DNA of 64,000 nucleotides. It comes from Rhodospirillales bacterium (GTDB lineage: Bacteria; Pseudomonadota; Alphaproteobacteria; UBA828). Positions 34,827-44,289 of this stretch are shown here, one piece after another. The notes beneath the pieces were generated by a model. That model was not told the DNA's origin. It ran no database searches and was given only the letters and a program-made list of their open reading frames with translations. How positions within the stretch are numbered: the first letter of the stretch is position 1; the number at the start of each line of letters is the position of its first letter. The stretch is taken from the NCBI GenBank assembly GCA_028818855.1, contig JAPPMY010000006.1:1-64000 (forward strand). The letters are read 5' to 3'. The position numbers were made by a program, and so were the translations under genes.

Positions 34827-36226
34827 GCGGCAACGATCCCACCGTGCTGATCGTCGGCGCAGGCCCGGCGGGGACGCGGGCGGCCGGGACCCTCGTGGAC
34901 CGCGGCCTTGCACCCATCGTCGTCGATGAGGGCGCCCGTAGCGGCGGCCAGATCTATCGCAGGCCGCCGGAGGGCTTTCGCAGGCCCGCCGCCGCGCTCT
35001 ACGGCTTCGAGGCCGGCAAGGCGAAAGCCGTGCATGGCGCGTTCGACAGGCTTCGGGAGCGAATCGACTATCGCCCCGACACGTTGATCTGGAACATCGA
35101 GGGTGGTGCCGCCCAGACGCTTGGCCCCGATGGCATCGGGAGGATCGCGTTCGACGCGGTCATCCTCGCCACAGGTGCGATGGATCGGATCATCCCGTTT
35201 CCGGGCTGGATGCTGCCTGGCGTGTTCACCATGGGCGGCTCTCAGGTGGCGCTGAAGGCGCAGGGCTGCGCCATCGGCGATCGGGTCGTCTTCATGGGCA
35301 CCGGTCCGCTGCTCTACCTCGTCGCCTACCAGTACGCCCACGCAGGGGCGCGCGTGGCGGCGGTGCTCGACACGTCCCACTTGTCCCAGGCGATCCCCGT
35401 GTTCCCCGGCCTGCTCTCGGGCGGGCGGACCTTCGCCAAGGGGGTCTGGTACATGACCTGGCTCAGGGCGGCCGGAATACCGGTGCGGGCGGGCATCACG
35501 CCGGTCGCCGCCGAGGGCGATTCCGCCCTGGAGGCCGTGCGCTATCGGGACCGTCGCGGGCGCGAGCACCGCGTCGCCTGCACCGGCCTCGGCATCGGCT
35601 ACAGCGTGAAGTCCGAGGTGCAGCTTGCCGAGCTTGCCGGCTGCGAGATGGCGTTCGACCCTCTGGCGCAGCAATGGCTGCCGCAGGCCGACGAGGATGG
35701 CCGCGCGCTCGCGGGCTCGGTCTACCTCGCGGGCGACGGGGCCGGGGTCGCCGGCGCCGATGCGGCGGAGCTGCGCGGCCGGCTGGCTGCCCTGGCTCTG
35801 CTCGCCGACAGCGGCATCGCAATCGACCGTGCGCATCAGGCGAGGCTGCGGGCGAAGCTGCGGCGCGTCATGCGCTTCCGCAACGCGCTGGAGCGGGCGC
35901 TCCCGGCTCCCTTCCACCTGGCGCGGACGCTGCCGGACGAGACCGTCATCTGCCGTTGCGAGGCCATCACGGCCGGTGACATTCGTGAAGGCCGCGCCTT
36001 GTCGCCGGCGGAGATGAACCGGGCCAAGGCCTTTACCCGTGTCGGCATGGGCCGCTGCCAGGGCCGCGTGTGCGGCCTGGCCGCCGCCCAGATTCTCGCG
36101 GACGCGCGCGGGTGCGCGGTGGAGGAGGTGGGCCGCCTGCGGGGGCAGGCGCCGGTCAAGCCGCTCTCTATCCGCGCAGGCGCGGAGGCGGCAGACGAGG
36201 ATCGCTCGATGGCGGCCTCGATATGA
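34823..36226 (+). CDS. FAD subunit with C-terminal iron-sulfur domain (HcnB/OoxA-like)
   Basis: A 467-residue flavoprotein. An N-terminal FAD loop G-A-G-P-A-G-T-R-A and a second nucleotide loop near residue 155 are followed by a C-terminal BFD-like domain with C-R-C-E-A-I-T and G-M-G-R-C-Q-G-R-V-C, which should hold another [2Fe-2S] cluster. This two-domain layout is typical of HcnB and of the large subunit of opine oxidases. The FAD site is intact. It is coupled on both sides by ATGA overlaps with the small and the amine-oxidase-like subunits. Confidence 0.85.
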   Translation: MSGNDPTVLIVGAGPAGTRAAGTLVDRGLAPIVVDEGARSGGQIYRRPPEGFRRPAAALYGFEAGKAKAVHGAFDRLRERIDYRPDTLIWNIEGGAAQTLGPDGIGRIAFDAVILATGAMDRIIPFPGWMLPGVFTMGGSQVALKAQGCAIGDRVVFMGTGPLLYLVAYQYAHAGARVAAVLDTSHLSQAIPVFPGLLSGGRTFAKGVWYMTWLRAAGIPVRAGITPVAAEGDSALEAVRYRDRRGREHRVACTGLGIGYSVKSEVQLAELAGCEMAFDPLAQQWLPQADEDGRALAGSVYLAGDGAGVAGADAAELRGRLAALALLADSGIAIDRAHQARLRAKLRRVMRFRNALERALPAPFHLARTLPDETVICRCEAITAGDIREGRALSPAEMNRAKAFTRVGMGRCQGRVCGLAAAQILADARGCAVEEVGRLRGQAPVKPLSIRAGAEAADEDRSMAASI

Positions 36227-37356
36227 GCGGATCGAGAACCGATGTGGTCATCGTCGGCGGCGGCATCGTCGGCTGCGCCGCCGCGCTGCACCTGCGCGGG
36301 CGCGGTGCCAGCGTCGCGGTCGTCGAGAAGAACCAGCTCGGCGCAGCGGCCAGCGGGGTGAACTTCGGCGGCGTCCGGCGCAACGGGCGCAAGCTGGCCG
36401 AGCTCCCCATCGCCGCCCGTGCGCTCGCGATCTGGAAGCGCCTGCCGGAGCTGGTCGGCAGCGACTGCGAGTACGAGATCACGGGCAACATCAAGGTCGC
36501 GCGCAGCGACGAGGACATGGAGCAGATCGCGGCGCATGCGGAGGCGCAAGGCCCGTACGGGGTCGAGGTCCAGATGCTGGGCCGGAACGCGCTGCGCGAC
36601 CGCTATCCCTGGCTCGGCGCGAGCGCTCTCGGCGCCGCCTATTGCGCGAGCGACGGGCAGGCCAATCCGCGCCTCGTCGGCCCCGCCTTCGCCCGCGCGG
36701 CGCGGGCGGCGGGCGCCGAGCTGATCGAGCATGACGGCGCCAGGCACGTCGAGCGCGACGGCCCCGGCTTCGTCGTGGAGACGGAGTCCGGCCGCACGCT
36801 GCGGGGCAGCACGCTCATCAACAGCTCGGGCGCATGGGGCGGGCGGCTCGCGGGGGAATTCGGCGAGCCGGTCGAGATCTGGCCCATGGAGCCGCAGATG
36901 GTCGTCACCGAGCCCGCGCCCTACTTCATGGTGCCCGTGCTCGCCGTGGTCGGCGGCGACGTCTATGCCCGCCAGATTCCGCGCGGCAACGTCATCTTCG
37001 GCGGGCGCAGCGGCACCGCCGACCTCGACGTCGGCTTCGGCAAGGTCAATGCCGAGGAGAACCTGACCACCCTCGCGCGGGCGATCGAGATCATTCCCCG
37101 CCTCGCCGACCTCGCCGTGATCCGCTTCTGGAGCGGGGTGGAGGGCTGCACGCAGGATCATCTGCCGGTGCTCTGCCCGAGCCGGACGACGCCGGGCCTG
37201 GTGCACGCCTTCGGCTTCAGCGGCCACGGCTTCTGCCTGGGCCCCGCCTCTGGCGCGGTGGCGGCGGAGCTTGCCCTCGACGGCCGCACCGAGACGCCGA
37301 TCGAGGGCTTCGATGTCGGCCGCTTCACCGCCGCGCAGCCCGAAGCTGCGCCCTAA
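36223..37356 (+). CDS. DAO-family FAD oxidoreductase subunit (HcnC/OoxB-like)
   Basis: A 377-residue FAD oxidoreductase of the D-amino-acid/sarcosine oxidase family. The dinucleotide loop is V-I-V-G-G-G-I-V-G-C-A-A-A, and the C-terminal G-F-S-G-H-G-F-C-L-G-P motif closes the FAD site. This should be the catalytic subunit, oxidising an N-substituted or imino amino acid. Its start overlaps the previous stop (ATGA). The substrate (glycine to HCN, opine, D-hydroxyproline, sarcosine-like) cannot be fixed from sequence. It converges with the aminotransferase gene, six bases apart. Confidence 0.85.
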   Translation: MSGSRTDVVIVGGGIVGCAAALHLRGRGASVAVVEKNQLGAAASGVNFGGVRRNGRKLAELPIAARALAIWKRLPELVGSDCEYEITGNIKVARSDEDMEQIAAHAEAQGPYGVEVQMLGRNALRDRYPWLGASALGAAYCASDGQANPRLVGPAFARAARAAGAELIEHDGARHVERDGPGFVVETESGRTLRGSTLINSSGAWGGRLAGEFGEPVEIWPMEPQMVVTEPAPYFMVPVLAVVGGDVYARQIPRGNVIFGGRSGTADLDVGFGKVNAEENLTTLARAIEIIPRLADLAVIRFWSGVEGCTQDHLPVLCPSRTTPGLVHAFGFSGHGFCLGPASGAVAAELALDGRTETPIEGFDVGRFTAAQPEAAP

Positions 37357-37362
37357 GAGCGT

Positions 37363-38721
37363 CTATCCCTGGCTGGCCACCAGGCGCTCGCCGAGCGCCG
37401 TCATCGCGTCGCCGTCGATGTTTGCGAGGGCGAAGCGCAGGTAGTCTTCCTGGTCCGGGCCGAACGCGCTGCCCGGCAGGCAGAGCACGTTCTCGTCCCG
37501 GATGAGCCTGTGGGCGACATCGACGGCGGGCGTGCCGGCGAAGGGATGGCGCACGTAGGCGAAGAACGCGCCGGCGCAGATCAGCTCGTACGACAGGTCC
37601 CGGCGCTCGAAGACGGCGCGGAATTGCGCGACGCGCTCCAGCACGAGGCGCCGCTTGTCCGCCCGGAAGTCCGCGAGGTGGTTGAGGCCGTAGAGCGCCG
37701 CCTCCTGCGCGATGGCGGGCGCGCAGATCGCGACGCAGTCCGCCGCCTTGGCGACCTCGGCAAGGAGTCCGCGTCCTGCGACCAGGGCGCCGACGCGATA
37801 GCCGGTGAGGCTGTAGACCTTGGAGAAGCTGTAGAGGTGGACCAACGTTTCGTCCCAGCGCGGCTCCGCGAACAGGCCGTGGGGCGGACCGCTGCCCGGC
37901 AGGAAGTCGCGGTATGTCTCGTCGAGCACCAGTGCCACGCCGGCCTCGCGCGCCAGGCGATGGAAACCGTCGATGGTCTCCGGCGGGTAAATGGCGCCGG
38001 TGGGGTTGTTGGGCGTCACCAGCACGATGGCCCGGGTGCGGGGCGTGATCCGTTCGCGTGCGTCCGCCGGGTCCGGCACGCCGCCACGCTCCGGGCGGAA
38101 GGGCAGATAGACGGGCGAGACGCCCAGCATCTCCAGCCACATCTGGTAGTTGAAGTACGAAGGCCCGGCCAGGATCGCCTCGTCGCCTGACCCGGCAAGC
38201 GCCATGAGCGCAAGGCAGAAGGCCTGGTTGCAGCCCGCCGTGATCGCGACTTGGGCGGGCGCTACTCTGCCGCCGTAGGCTTGGGAGAGCGCCGTCGCGA
38301 GCGCGCCGCGCAGATCGTCCCGGCCGACGATCGGGGTGTAGCGCGCCATCTCCGGCTTGCGGACTGCGCTCGCGAGATGGGCGGTGAGGGCATCGGCCGG
38401 CGGGTAGGCCGGCACCGCCTGGGCCAGGTCGAGCGGCGGCTTGTCGGGAGGGAACTCGCGGTCTGCCGCGAGGCGCGCGATCGCGGCGATCGGCGGCGGG
38501 ATGACGGCGCCGAGGGCGGGGTTGATGCGATAGGCGATGCCGCCGGGCGCGGGTTCCTCTCCGGCGCTAATAGGCGTATTCCTCGAACAGAGGCTCGATG
38601 CTGCGGCCCCAGCGGCCCTCGTAGGCCTCCAGCATGTCGTCGGCGGCGGTCCGCCCGGTTTCGGCGATTTGCCGCAGGTAGGTGATGTAGGAGCGTTCGT
38701 CCACGTCGAGATTGCCGGCAA
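37363..38721 (-). CDS. PLP-dependent class I/II aminotransferase, start uncertain
   Basis: A fold-type I aminotransferase. The conserved part runs from about 38577 to 37363 (404 residues): substrate segment Y-T-P-I-V-G-R-D-D-L-R, C-N-Q-A-F, the P-N-N-P-T-G-A motif, D-E-T-Y-R-D-F and the PLP Lys in S-F-S-K-V-Y-S-L-T-G-Y-R-V-G. No ATG, GTG or TTG in this frame lies between 38718 and that conserved start; the listed end is a TTG at 38721 inside gshA. A rare ATT/ATC start near 38577 with GGAGAGGA nearby is also possible. If the long form is right it overlaps gshA by 155 bases. The substrate is unknown. Confidence 0.72.
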   Translation of the reverse strand: MPAISTWTNAPTSPTCGKSPKPGGPPPTTCWRPTRAAGAAASSLCSRNTPISAGEEPAPGGIAYRINPALGAVIPPPIAAIARLAADREFPPDKPPLDLAQAVPAYPPADALTAHLASAVRKPEMARYTPIVGRDDLRGALATALSQAYGGRVAPAQVAITAGCNQAFCLALMALAGSGDEAILAGPSYFNYQMWLEMLGVSPVYLPFRPERGGVPDPADARERITPRTRAIVLVTPNNPTGAIYPPETIDGFHRLAREAGVALVLDETYRDFLPGSGPPHGLFAEPRWDETLVHLYSFSKVYSLTGYRVGALVAGRGLLAEVAKAADCVAICAPAIAQEAALYGLNHLADFRADKRRLVLERVAQFRAVFERRDLSYELICAGAFFAYVRHPFAGTPAVDVAHRLIRDENVLCLPGSAFGPDQEDYLRFALANIDGDAMTALGERLVASQG

Positions 38722-39928
38722 CCGCGCGGCGCTTCAGGCCGCCCGCCGCGATTTCCACGGCATCGCGCGCGACGGCCTGCGCCGTCCGCCCCCCGATGCC
38801 GGCACGGAGCGCCTCGCGCGGGACGGCGCGGTGCAATGCCGCGACCTCGCCGGGCGACCAGGAGGCGATGAGCGCTTCGGCCTCGTTGAGCGCGGTCGAA
38901 TCGTAGAGCAGGCCGACCCAGAGCGCCGGCAGCGAGCAGATCTTGCCCCACGGCCCGCTGTCGGTGCCGCGCATCTCGATGAACGTCTTGAGGCGCACCT
39001 CGGGGAACACCGTGGTCAGGTGATCCTCCCAGTCCTTCATCGTCGGCCTTTCGCCGGGAAGCTGGGGCAGGGCGCCGTCGAGGAAGTCGCGGAACGATTC
39101 GCCCGCCACGTCGACGTAGCCGCCGCCCCGTGCCACGAAATACATGGGCACGTCCAGCACGTAGTCGGCGTAGCGCTCGAACCCCATGCCGGGCTCGAAG
39201 ACGAAGGAGAGCAGGCCGCAGCGGTCGGGGTCCGTATCGGTCCAGACGTGGCTGCGATAGCTGCGGAAGCCGCTGGGCTTGCGCTCGACGAAGGGCGAGT
39301 TGGCGAAGAGCGCCGTCGCAATCGGCTGCAGGGCCATGGAGACCCGCATCTTGCGGACCATGTCCGCTTCCGAATCGAAGTCGAGATTGACTTGCACCGT
39401 GCAGGTGCGGGTCATCATGTCGAGGCCGAGGCTGCCGCGCGTCGGCATGTAGCGGCGCATGATCGCGTAGCGGCCCTTGGGCATCCACGGGATCGCCTCG
39501 CGCGGCGCGTCCGGCCGGAAGCCCACGCCGTAGAAGCCGATGCCGAGCTCTGCGGAGACCGTCCGCACCTGATCGAGATGCGCGTGCACCTCGTCGCAGG
39601 TGCGGTGCAGGTTGTGGAGCGGGGCGCCCGAGAGCTCGAGCTGGCCGCCCGGCTCCAGCGTCACCGACTGGCCGTCCTTGAGCAGCGCGATGGGGTTCCC
39701 GTTCTCCAGGTACGGGGTCCAGCCGTAGCGCTGAAGCCCCTCCAGGAGCGCGCGGATGCCCCACGGTCCATCGTAGGGGAGCGGCGCATGATCCGCGAGG
39801 CGATGGCCGAACTTCTCGTGCTCCGTGCCGATGCGCCACGCGGAGCGCGGCTTGCAGCCGGATTCGAGGTACTCGATCAGGTCGCGGCGGGTGAGCGCCT
39901 CGCCTGGCCTGGTGGCGCTGTCGTTCAC
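38567..39928 (-). CDS. gshA: Glutamate-cysteine ligase (plant/alphaproteobacterial type)
   Basis: A 453-residue ligase making gamma-glutamylcysteine, the first step of glutathione synthesis. The early I-G-T-E-H-E-K-F-G segment and E-P-G-G-Q-L-E-L-S are the strongest signatures of this family, followed by M-T-R-T-C-T-V-Q-V-N-L-D and E-M-R-G-T-D-S-G-P. GTG at 39928 follows GGGAGGGGGC; TTG at 39952 is a weaker choice. Position next to rsmE and ubiA supports the assignment. With ggt in the same window, both synthesis and breakdown of glutathione are represented. Confidence 0.9.
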   Translation of the reverse strand: MNDSATRPGEALTRRDLIEYLESGCKPRSAWRIGTEHEKFGHRLADHAPLPYDGPWGIRALLEGLQRYGWTPYLENGNPIALLKDGQSVTLEPGGQLELSGAPLHNLHRTCDEVHAHLDQVRTVSAELGIGFYGVGFRPDAPREAIPWMPKGRYAIMRRYMPTRGSLGLDMMTRTCTVQVNLDFDSEADMVRKMRVSMALQPIATALFANSPFVERKPSGFRSYRSHVWTDTDPDRCGLLSFVFEPGMGFERYADYVLDVPMYFVARGGGYVDVAGESFRDFLDGALPQLPGERPTMKDWEDHLTTVFPEVRLKTFIEMRGTDSGPWGKICSLPALWVGLLYDSTALNEAEALIASWSPGEVAALHRAVPREALRAGIGGRTAQAVARDAVEIAAGGLKRRAVAGNLDVDERSYITYLRQIAETGRTAADDMLEAYEGRWGRSIEPLFEEYAY

Positions 39929-40046
39929 GCCCCCTCCCGATTGTCGCGTCAAGGCTGTGCGGGGTTTCCCCTATTCGGGCGCCGCTGTCCAGCGTGACGA
40001 GCCGGGAATGCGGGCATGGCAGCCCTGTGCCCGGTGCGGAGCGCCC

Positions 40047-40829
40047 TCAACGCCAGTCGCCCGCAAGCGCCTGCCAGCAGGCGAGCGCGGCCGCCACGGC
40101 GGTCTCTGCGCGCAGGATGCACGGGCCGAGTCGGACATGCACGGCCGCCGGATGATCGGCAAGCAGGCGCCGTTCGGAGGGCGCGAATCCGCCCTCGGGC
40201 CCGATCAGGATCGCCCAAGGACCGCCTGCACCACCGCCCAGCGCTTCGGCTGCCGTCGACTCGGCAGCGGGGTCGCAAACCAGGAGCCGCCGTTCCGGCG
40301 GCCAGGCGGCGAGCGCGTCCGCAAGGGGGCAGGGGGGTACAATCGATGGCACGTCCAGGCGGCCGCACTGCTCGGCCGCCTCGATCGCGTGGGCGCGGAG
40401 CCGCTCGACGTTGACCCGGGTGGTCTGGCCATGCCGGGTGAGAACCGGGTGGATGGCGCCGACCCCCAGCTCCGTCGCCTTCTCCACCACGAACCGCGTG
40501 CGGGTCGCCTTGAGCGGCGCGAAGAGGAGCCGAACGTCGGGCACCGGCCTTTGCGCTGCGGTTTGCGTGCCGAGGCGAACGGCGGCACGGCGGGGCGCGA
40601 TGCTCTCGATGATGCCCTCCCACTCCCCGTCGCGACCGTTGAAGAGGCGGATCCGGTCGCCCGGCGCCCGGCGCATGACGTTGCGGAGGTAGTGGGCCTG
40701 GCCGTGAGCGAGCGCGAGCGAAGCATCCGCCGCGAGCGGCTCCTCGACGAAGAGCCGGATCGCGCTGCGCTCGCCGGCACCCTCCCGCTCCGGCGCGGCC
40801 GGCGGCGGCTCTCTGCTTGTCACTGTCAT
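40047..40829 (-). CDS. rsmE: 16S rRNA m3U1498 methyltransferase
   Basis: A 260-residue SPOUT-class methyltransferase that modifies U1498 of 16S rRNA. It has an N-terminal PUA-like part (R-L-F-V-E, H-Y-L-R-N-V-M-R), then F-V-V-E-K-A-T-E-L-G-V, H-A-I-E-A-A-E-Q, the cofactor loop I-G-P-E-G-G-F and L-G-P-C-I-L-R-A-E-T-A at the C-terminal knot. All are standard for RsmE. ATG at 40829 gives the normal length. It is divergent from ubiA by 23 bases. Confidence 0.93.
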   Translation of the reverse strand: MTVTSREPPPAAPEREGAGERSAIRLFVEEPLAADASLALAHGQAHYLRNVMRRAPGDRIRLFNGRDGEWEGIIESIAPRRAAVRLGTQTAAQRPVPDVRLLFAPLKATRTRFVVEKATELGVGAIHPVLTRHGQTTRVNVERLRAHAIEAAEQCGRLDVPSIVPPCPLADALAAWPPERRLLVCDPAAESTAAEALGGGAGGPWAILIGPEGGFAPSERRLLADHPAAVHVRLGPCILRAETAVAAALACWQALAGDWR

Positions 40830-40852
40830 GGCGCCACGATACACCAGCGCCC

Positions 40853-41788
40853 ATGGTCGAGCGCCTGCACAACGCGGCCCAGTCGCCCGCCGGGCGTGGG
40901 GCTGGAGGGCCTGGGCCGATCGAGCGGTCGATGCCGCCCTTCGCGCGGCCATTCGTCGCGCTGGCCCGGCTGGATCAGCCGGTGGGCGTGTGGCTCCTGC
41001 TCTGGCCCTGCCTCTGGGCGATCGGGCTCGCCTCGGACGGCCTGCCCAGCCTGGAGATACTGATCCTCTTCACCGCCGGCGCGTTCGTGATGCGGGCCGC
41101 CGGCTGCACGCTGAACGACATCTTCGACCGCGACTTCGACGCGCGCGTGGAGCGCACCCGCCGGCGCCCGCTGGCCTCCGGCGCGATCGGGGTGACGGGC
41201 GCCGTCGCCTTCATGGCGGTGCTGCTCGGCGCGGGCCTCGCCATCCTCCTGCAGTTCAACCTGTTTGCGGTCACACTCGGCGCGGCTTCGCTCCTGCTGG
41301 TGGTTCTCTACCCCCTGATGAAGCGCATCACCTACTGGCCGCAGGCGTTCCTCGGCCTCACCTTCAACTACGGCGCCCTTCTCGGCTGGGCTGCGGTCGA
41401 GGGCGGCATCGGCTGGCCGGCGGGGCTGCTCTATGCCGGCGGCATCGCCTGGACCCTGGGCTACGACACGATCTACGCCCACCAGGACAAGGAGGACGAT
41501 CTCCTGATCGGGGTGAAATCCAGCGCCATCGCGCTCGGCCAGCGGACGCGGCCCTTCCTGATCGCATTCTACGTGATCGCCGTCGCGGGCTTTGCCGGCG
41601 CCGGGGCCGCCGCCTCCGTGGCCTGGCCCTACTACGCGGGTGTGGCGGTGGCGGCGCTGCTGCTCGCCTGGCAGGCGCTGCGCGTTCGGATCGACAGCCC
41701 CGCCGACTGCCTGGCTAAGTTCAAGAACAACAGCCTGGTCGGGCTCGCGCTCTTCGCCGGTATCGTCGCAGCGCAAGCGCTCGGCTGA
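40853..41788 (+). CDS. ubiA: 4-hydroxybenzoate polyprenyltransferase
   Basis: A 311-residue membrane prenyltransferase of ubiquinone biosynthesis. The first Asp-rich motif N-D-I-F-D-R-D-F-D, followed by R-T-R-R-R-P-L-A-S-G, and the second motif near D-T-I-Y-A-H-Q-D-K-E-D-D are intact; eight or nine hydrophobic helices are visible. Divergent from rsmE, as in many Alphaproteobacteria. ATG at 40853 is used; a GTG at 40817 would overlap the rsmE start. Confidence 0.92.
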   Translation: MVERLHNAAQSPAGRGAGGPGPIERSMPPFARPFVALARLDQPVGVWLLLWPCLWAIGLASDGLPSLEILILFTAGAFVMRAAGCTLNDIFDRDFDARVERTRRRPLASGAIGVTGAVAFMAVLLGAGLAILLQFNLFAVTLGAASLLLVVLYPLMKRITYWPQAFLGLTFNYGALLGWAAVEGGIGWPAGLLYAGGIAWTLGYDTIYAHQDKEDDLLIGVKSSAIALGQRTRPFLIAFYVIAVAGFAGAGAAASVAWPYYAGVAVAALLLAWQALRVRIDSPADCLAKFKNNSLVGLALFAGIVAAQALG

Positions 41789-41839
41789 GGTTCAGGGAGT
41801 CGACTGTTTCTTGATTGCGCGCGCCTCCGGCTCCTCGAT

Positions 41840-42664
41840 TTAGCGCGCCTCCGGCGCGACTGGCGCAAACTCGCGGTATGAGAAGGGCTGCGCCTGCGCC
41901 CGTAGCGACTCCGTGCGCGCGCGCCTGACCGCATCGTCGTCGACGGCCTCCTGAACGAACGCATCCAGCGACCCCGGCACGCCCAGCATGGCCTGAATGG
42001 TCTCCAGCGCCTCCGTCTGCGAGCAGGTGCGGAAGCGCCGCCCCTCGGCCCGGATGGCGGCAAGCGCCAGCGGCTCTCCCTCCGGCGCGATGTGGCCGAA
42101 GCCCCCGACGTAGCTGCTCACCCGGTCCATGCCCGGCAGCAGGTCGGGCTCCAGCCTGACGTTGCTGAGTACGCCGAACAGGTACGTGTGGCGCCGGAAC
42201 TCGGTCTCGTGCATGCGGGCCAGCTGCCGGTCGTCGAGGCAGGTGATGGCGATGTGGCACACCGTGCCCGGCGAGCGTTCGATGGTGGCCGGCACCGCGC
42301 CGTAGCTCGAGATATGGGCGGCGTGGACGACGTCGAAGTCATGCAGCCGCGCCTGCAGCACCGGAAAGACCGCTTGGCCGACGGGCGCAAACTTTCGCCG
42401 CAGCCGCTCGGGCGCGGCGTTGGCGCCGTAGGCCAGCACGGGCGTGCGCAAGCTCATCGGCGCAGGCGCGCCGATCCCCCGTTGGCGCAGCAGCGAACCG
42501 GCCGGCACGCATCGCCCGTCGACCTCGACTTCGGCCTCTTCGAGGGATTCTCCGAGGGAGCGGAGGGGCAGCGCGGCGCCATCCAGGTAGAGGAAGGAAT
42601 ATCCCGGCCGCGGGAAAGGATAGCGCTTCGCGGTCTCCACGGACCCGGTGGGCGGCCGGGTCAC
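41840..42664 (-). CDS. Hypothetical protein with a gamma-glutamylcyclotransferase-like motif
   Basis: A 274-residue cytoplasmic protein without signal peptide. Residues about 77-92 read L-A-Y-G-A-N-A-A-P-E-R-L-R-R-K-F, close to the L-x-Y-G-S-N substrate loop of gamma-glutamylcyclotransferase-fold proteins, but the catalytic Glu cannot be placed with confidence. It may have a related fold with a different job. GTG at 42664 is used; another GTG lies at 42640. It points away from the UbiD-family gene, 89 bases between the two starts. Confidence 0.55.
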   Translation of the reverse strand: MTRPPTGSVETAKRYPFPRPGYSFLYLDGAALPLRSLGESLEEAEVEVDGRCVPAGSLLRQRGIGAPAPMSLRTPVLAYGANAAPERLRRKFAPVGQAVFPVLQARLHDFDVVHAAHISSYGAVPATIERSPGTVCHIAITCLDDRQLARMHETEFRRHTYLFGVLSNVRLEPDLLPGMDRVSSYVGGFGHIAPEGEPLALAAIRAEGRRFRTCSQTEALETIQAMLGVPGSLDAFVQEAVDDDAVRRARTESLRAQAQPFSYREFAPVAPEAR

Positions 42665-42753
42665 CGGCCGCCGTGCCTCGCGGCCGTTCGCCGCGCCGGG
42701 CTTGACGGGGGCCGGCGGGTGCCCATGAATGGCGGCGACCCGCCGAGGTGCTC

Positions 42754-44262
42754 ATGGCCTACCGATCGCTGCGCGAATTCATCGCCCGCCTGGAGAGCGC
42801 GGGCCGCTTGAGCAGGGTCCAGGCGCCGGTCTCGCCCCATCTGGAGATGACCGAGATTCAGACCCGGCTCATCGCGGAGCAGGGGCCGGCAGTGCTGTTC
42901 GAGAACGTCGTCGGCGACGACGGCGGGCGTTTCGACATGCCGGTGCTGGTCAACCTCTTCGGCACCGTGGAGCGCGTCGCCTGGGGCATGAACAGGGAGC
43001 CCGGCCAGCTTCGCGAAGTGGGCGAGACACTGGCCTTCCTGCGCCAGCCCGAGCCGCCGAGCGGCTGGCGCGAGGCGGTCGAGATGCTGCCCCTGCTCAA
43101 CACGGTGCGGGCGATGAAGCCCCGGACCGTCGGCGGCGGCCCGGTGCAGGAGGTCGTGCTCACGGGCGACGACATCGATCTCGGCCGGCTCCCGATCCAG
43201 ACGTGCTGGCCGGGAGAACCGGCGCCGCTCATCACCTGGCCGCTGGTCGTCACCAGGGGGCCGAGCCGCTCGCGCGTCGACAACTACAACCTCGGCATCT
43301 ACCGGATGCAGGTCACGGGCCGCAATACCACGCTGATGCGCTGGCTCGCGCACCGCGGCGGTGCCCAGCAGCATCGGCGCTGGGCGGCGGAGAAGCGCGA
43401 GCCGCTCCCGGCCGCGGCGGTGATCGGCGCCGACCCCGGCACCATTCTCGCCGCGGTGACGCCGGTGCCGGATACGCTCTCGGAATATCAGTTTGCGGGC
43501 CTCCTGCGCGGCCGGAAGGTCGAACTCGTGCAGGCCAAGACGGTGCCGCTCGAGGTGCCGGCCGAAGCCGAGATCGTCATCGAAGGCCACGTCAGCCTCG
43601 ACGACTACGAGGACGAAGGCCCCTACGGCGATCATACAGGCTACTACAACGCGGTCGAGCCGTTCCCCGTCTTCACGGTCTCGGCCATCACCATGCGGCG
43701 CGACCCGATCTACCTTTCGACCTATACCGGGCGCCCGCCGGACGAGCCGAGCATCCTCGGCGAGGCGCTCAACGAGGTCTTCATCCCGCTCCTCATCCAG
43801 CAGTTCCCCGAGATCGTCGACTTCTGGCTGCCGCCCGAGGGCTGCAGCTACCGGATCGCCGTGGTCTCCATCAGGAAGTCATATGCGGGCCACGCCAAGC
43901 GAGTGATGATGGCCGTCTGGTCCTATTTGCGGCAGTTCATGTATACGAAATGGGTGATCGTGGTGGACGACGACATCGATGCGCGCGACTGGAAGGACGT
44001 GATGTGGGCGGTCTCCACCCGCATGGACCCGGCACGCGATATCACGATCGTGGAGCACACGCCGATCGACTATCTCGACTTCGCGAGCCCCGAGCCGGGG
44101 CTGGGCGCCAAGATCGGCCTCGACGCCACGACGAAGATCGGTCCGGAGACCAGCCGTGCCTGGGGGCGGCGCATCCGCATGGCGGACGAGATCGTGGAGC
44201 GGGTGACGGGCAAGTGGGATTCGTACGGCCTGCCAGGCTCCGGCAAGCCGGTCTGGCGCTAA
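42754..44262 (+). CDS. UbiD family decarboxylase
   Basis: A 502-residue prenylated-FMN-dependent decarboxylase. It shows the L-R-E-F-I start, [11 protein letters not shown] in the flavin/metal region and [11 protein letters not shown], the usual active-site segment, plus [11 protein letters not shown]. It could act on 3-polyprenyl-4-hydroxybenzoate in ubiquinone synthesis or on another aromatic acid; the latter is favoured by its neighbour, an epimerase-like SDR, and by lack of ubiX. GAGG lies five bases before ATG 42754. Confidence 0.85.
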   Translation: MAYRSLREFIARLESAGRLSRVQAPVSPHLEMTEIQTRLIAEQGPAVLFENVVGDDGGRFDMPVLVNLFGTVERVAWGMNREPGQLREVGETLAFLRQPEPPSGWREAVEMLPLLNTVRAMKPRTVGGGPVQEVVLTGDDIDLGRLPIQTCWPGEPAPLITWPLVVTRGPSRSRVDNYNLGIYRMQVTGRNTTLMRWLAHRGGAQQHRRWAAEKREPLPAAAVIGADPGTILAAVTPVPDTLSEYQFAGLLRGRKVELVQAKTVPLEVPAEAEIVIEGHVSLDDYEDEGPYGDHTGYYNAVEPFPVFTVSAITMRRDPIYLSTYTGRPPDEPSILGEALNEVFIPLLIQQFPEIVDFWLPPEGCSYRIAVVSIRKSYAGHAKRVMMAVWSYLRQFMYTKWVIVVDDDIDARDWKDVMWAVSTRMDPARDITIVEHTPIDYLDFASPEPGLGAKIGLDATTKIGPETSRAWGRRIRMADEIVERVTGKWDSYGLPGSGKPVWR

Positions 44263-44289
44263 GCCGCACACACGCGAGGAAATATCGAC

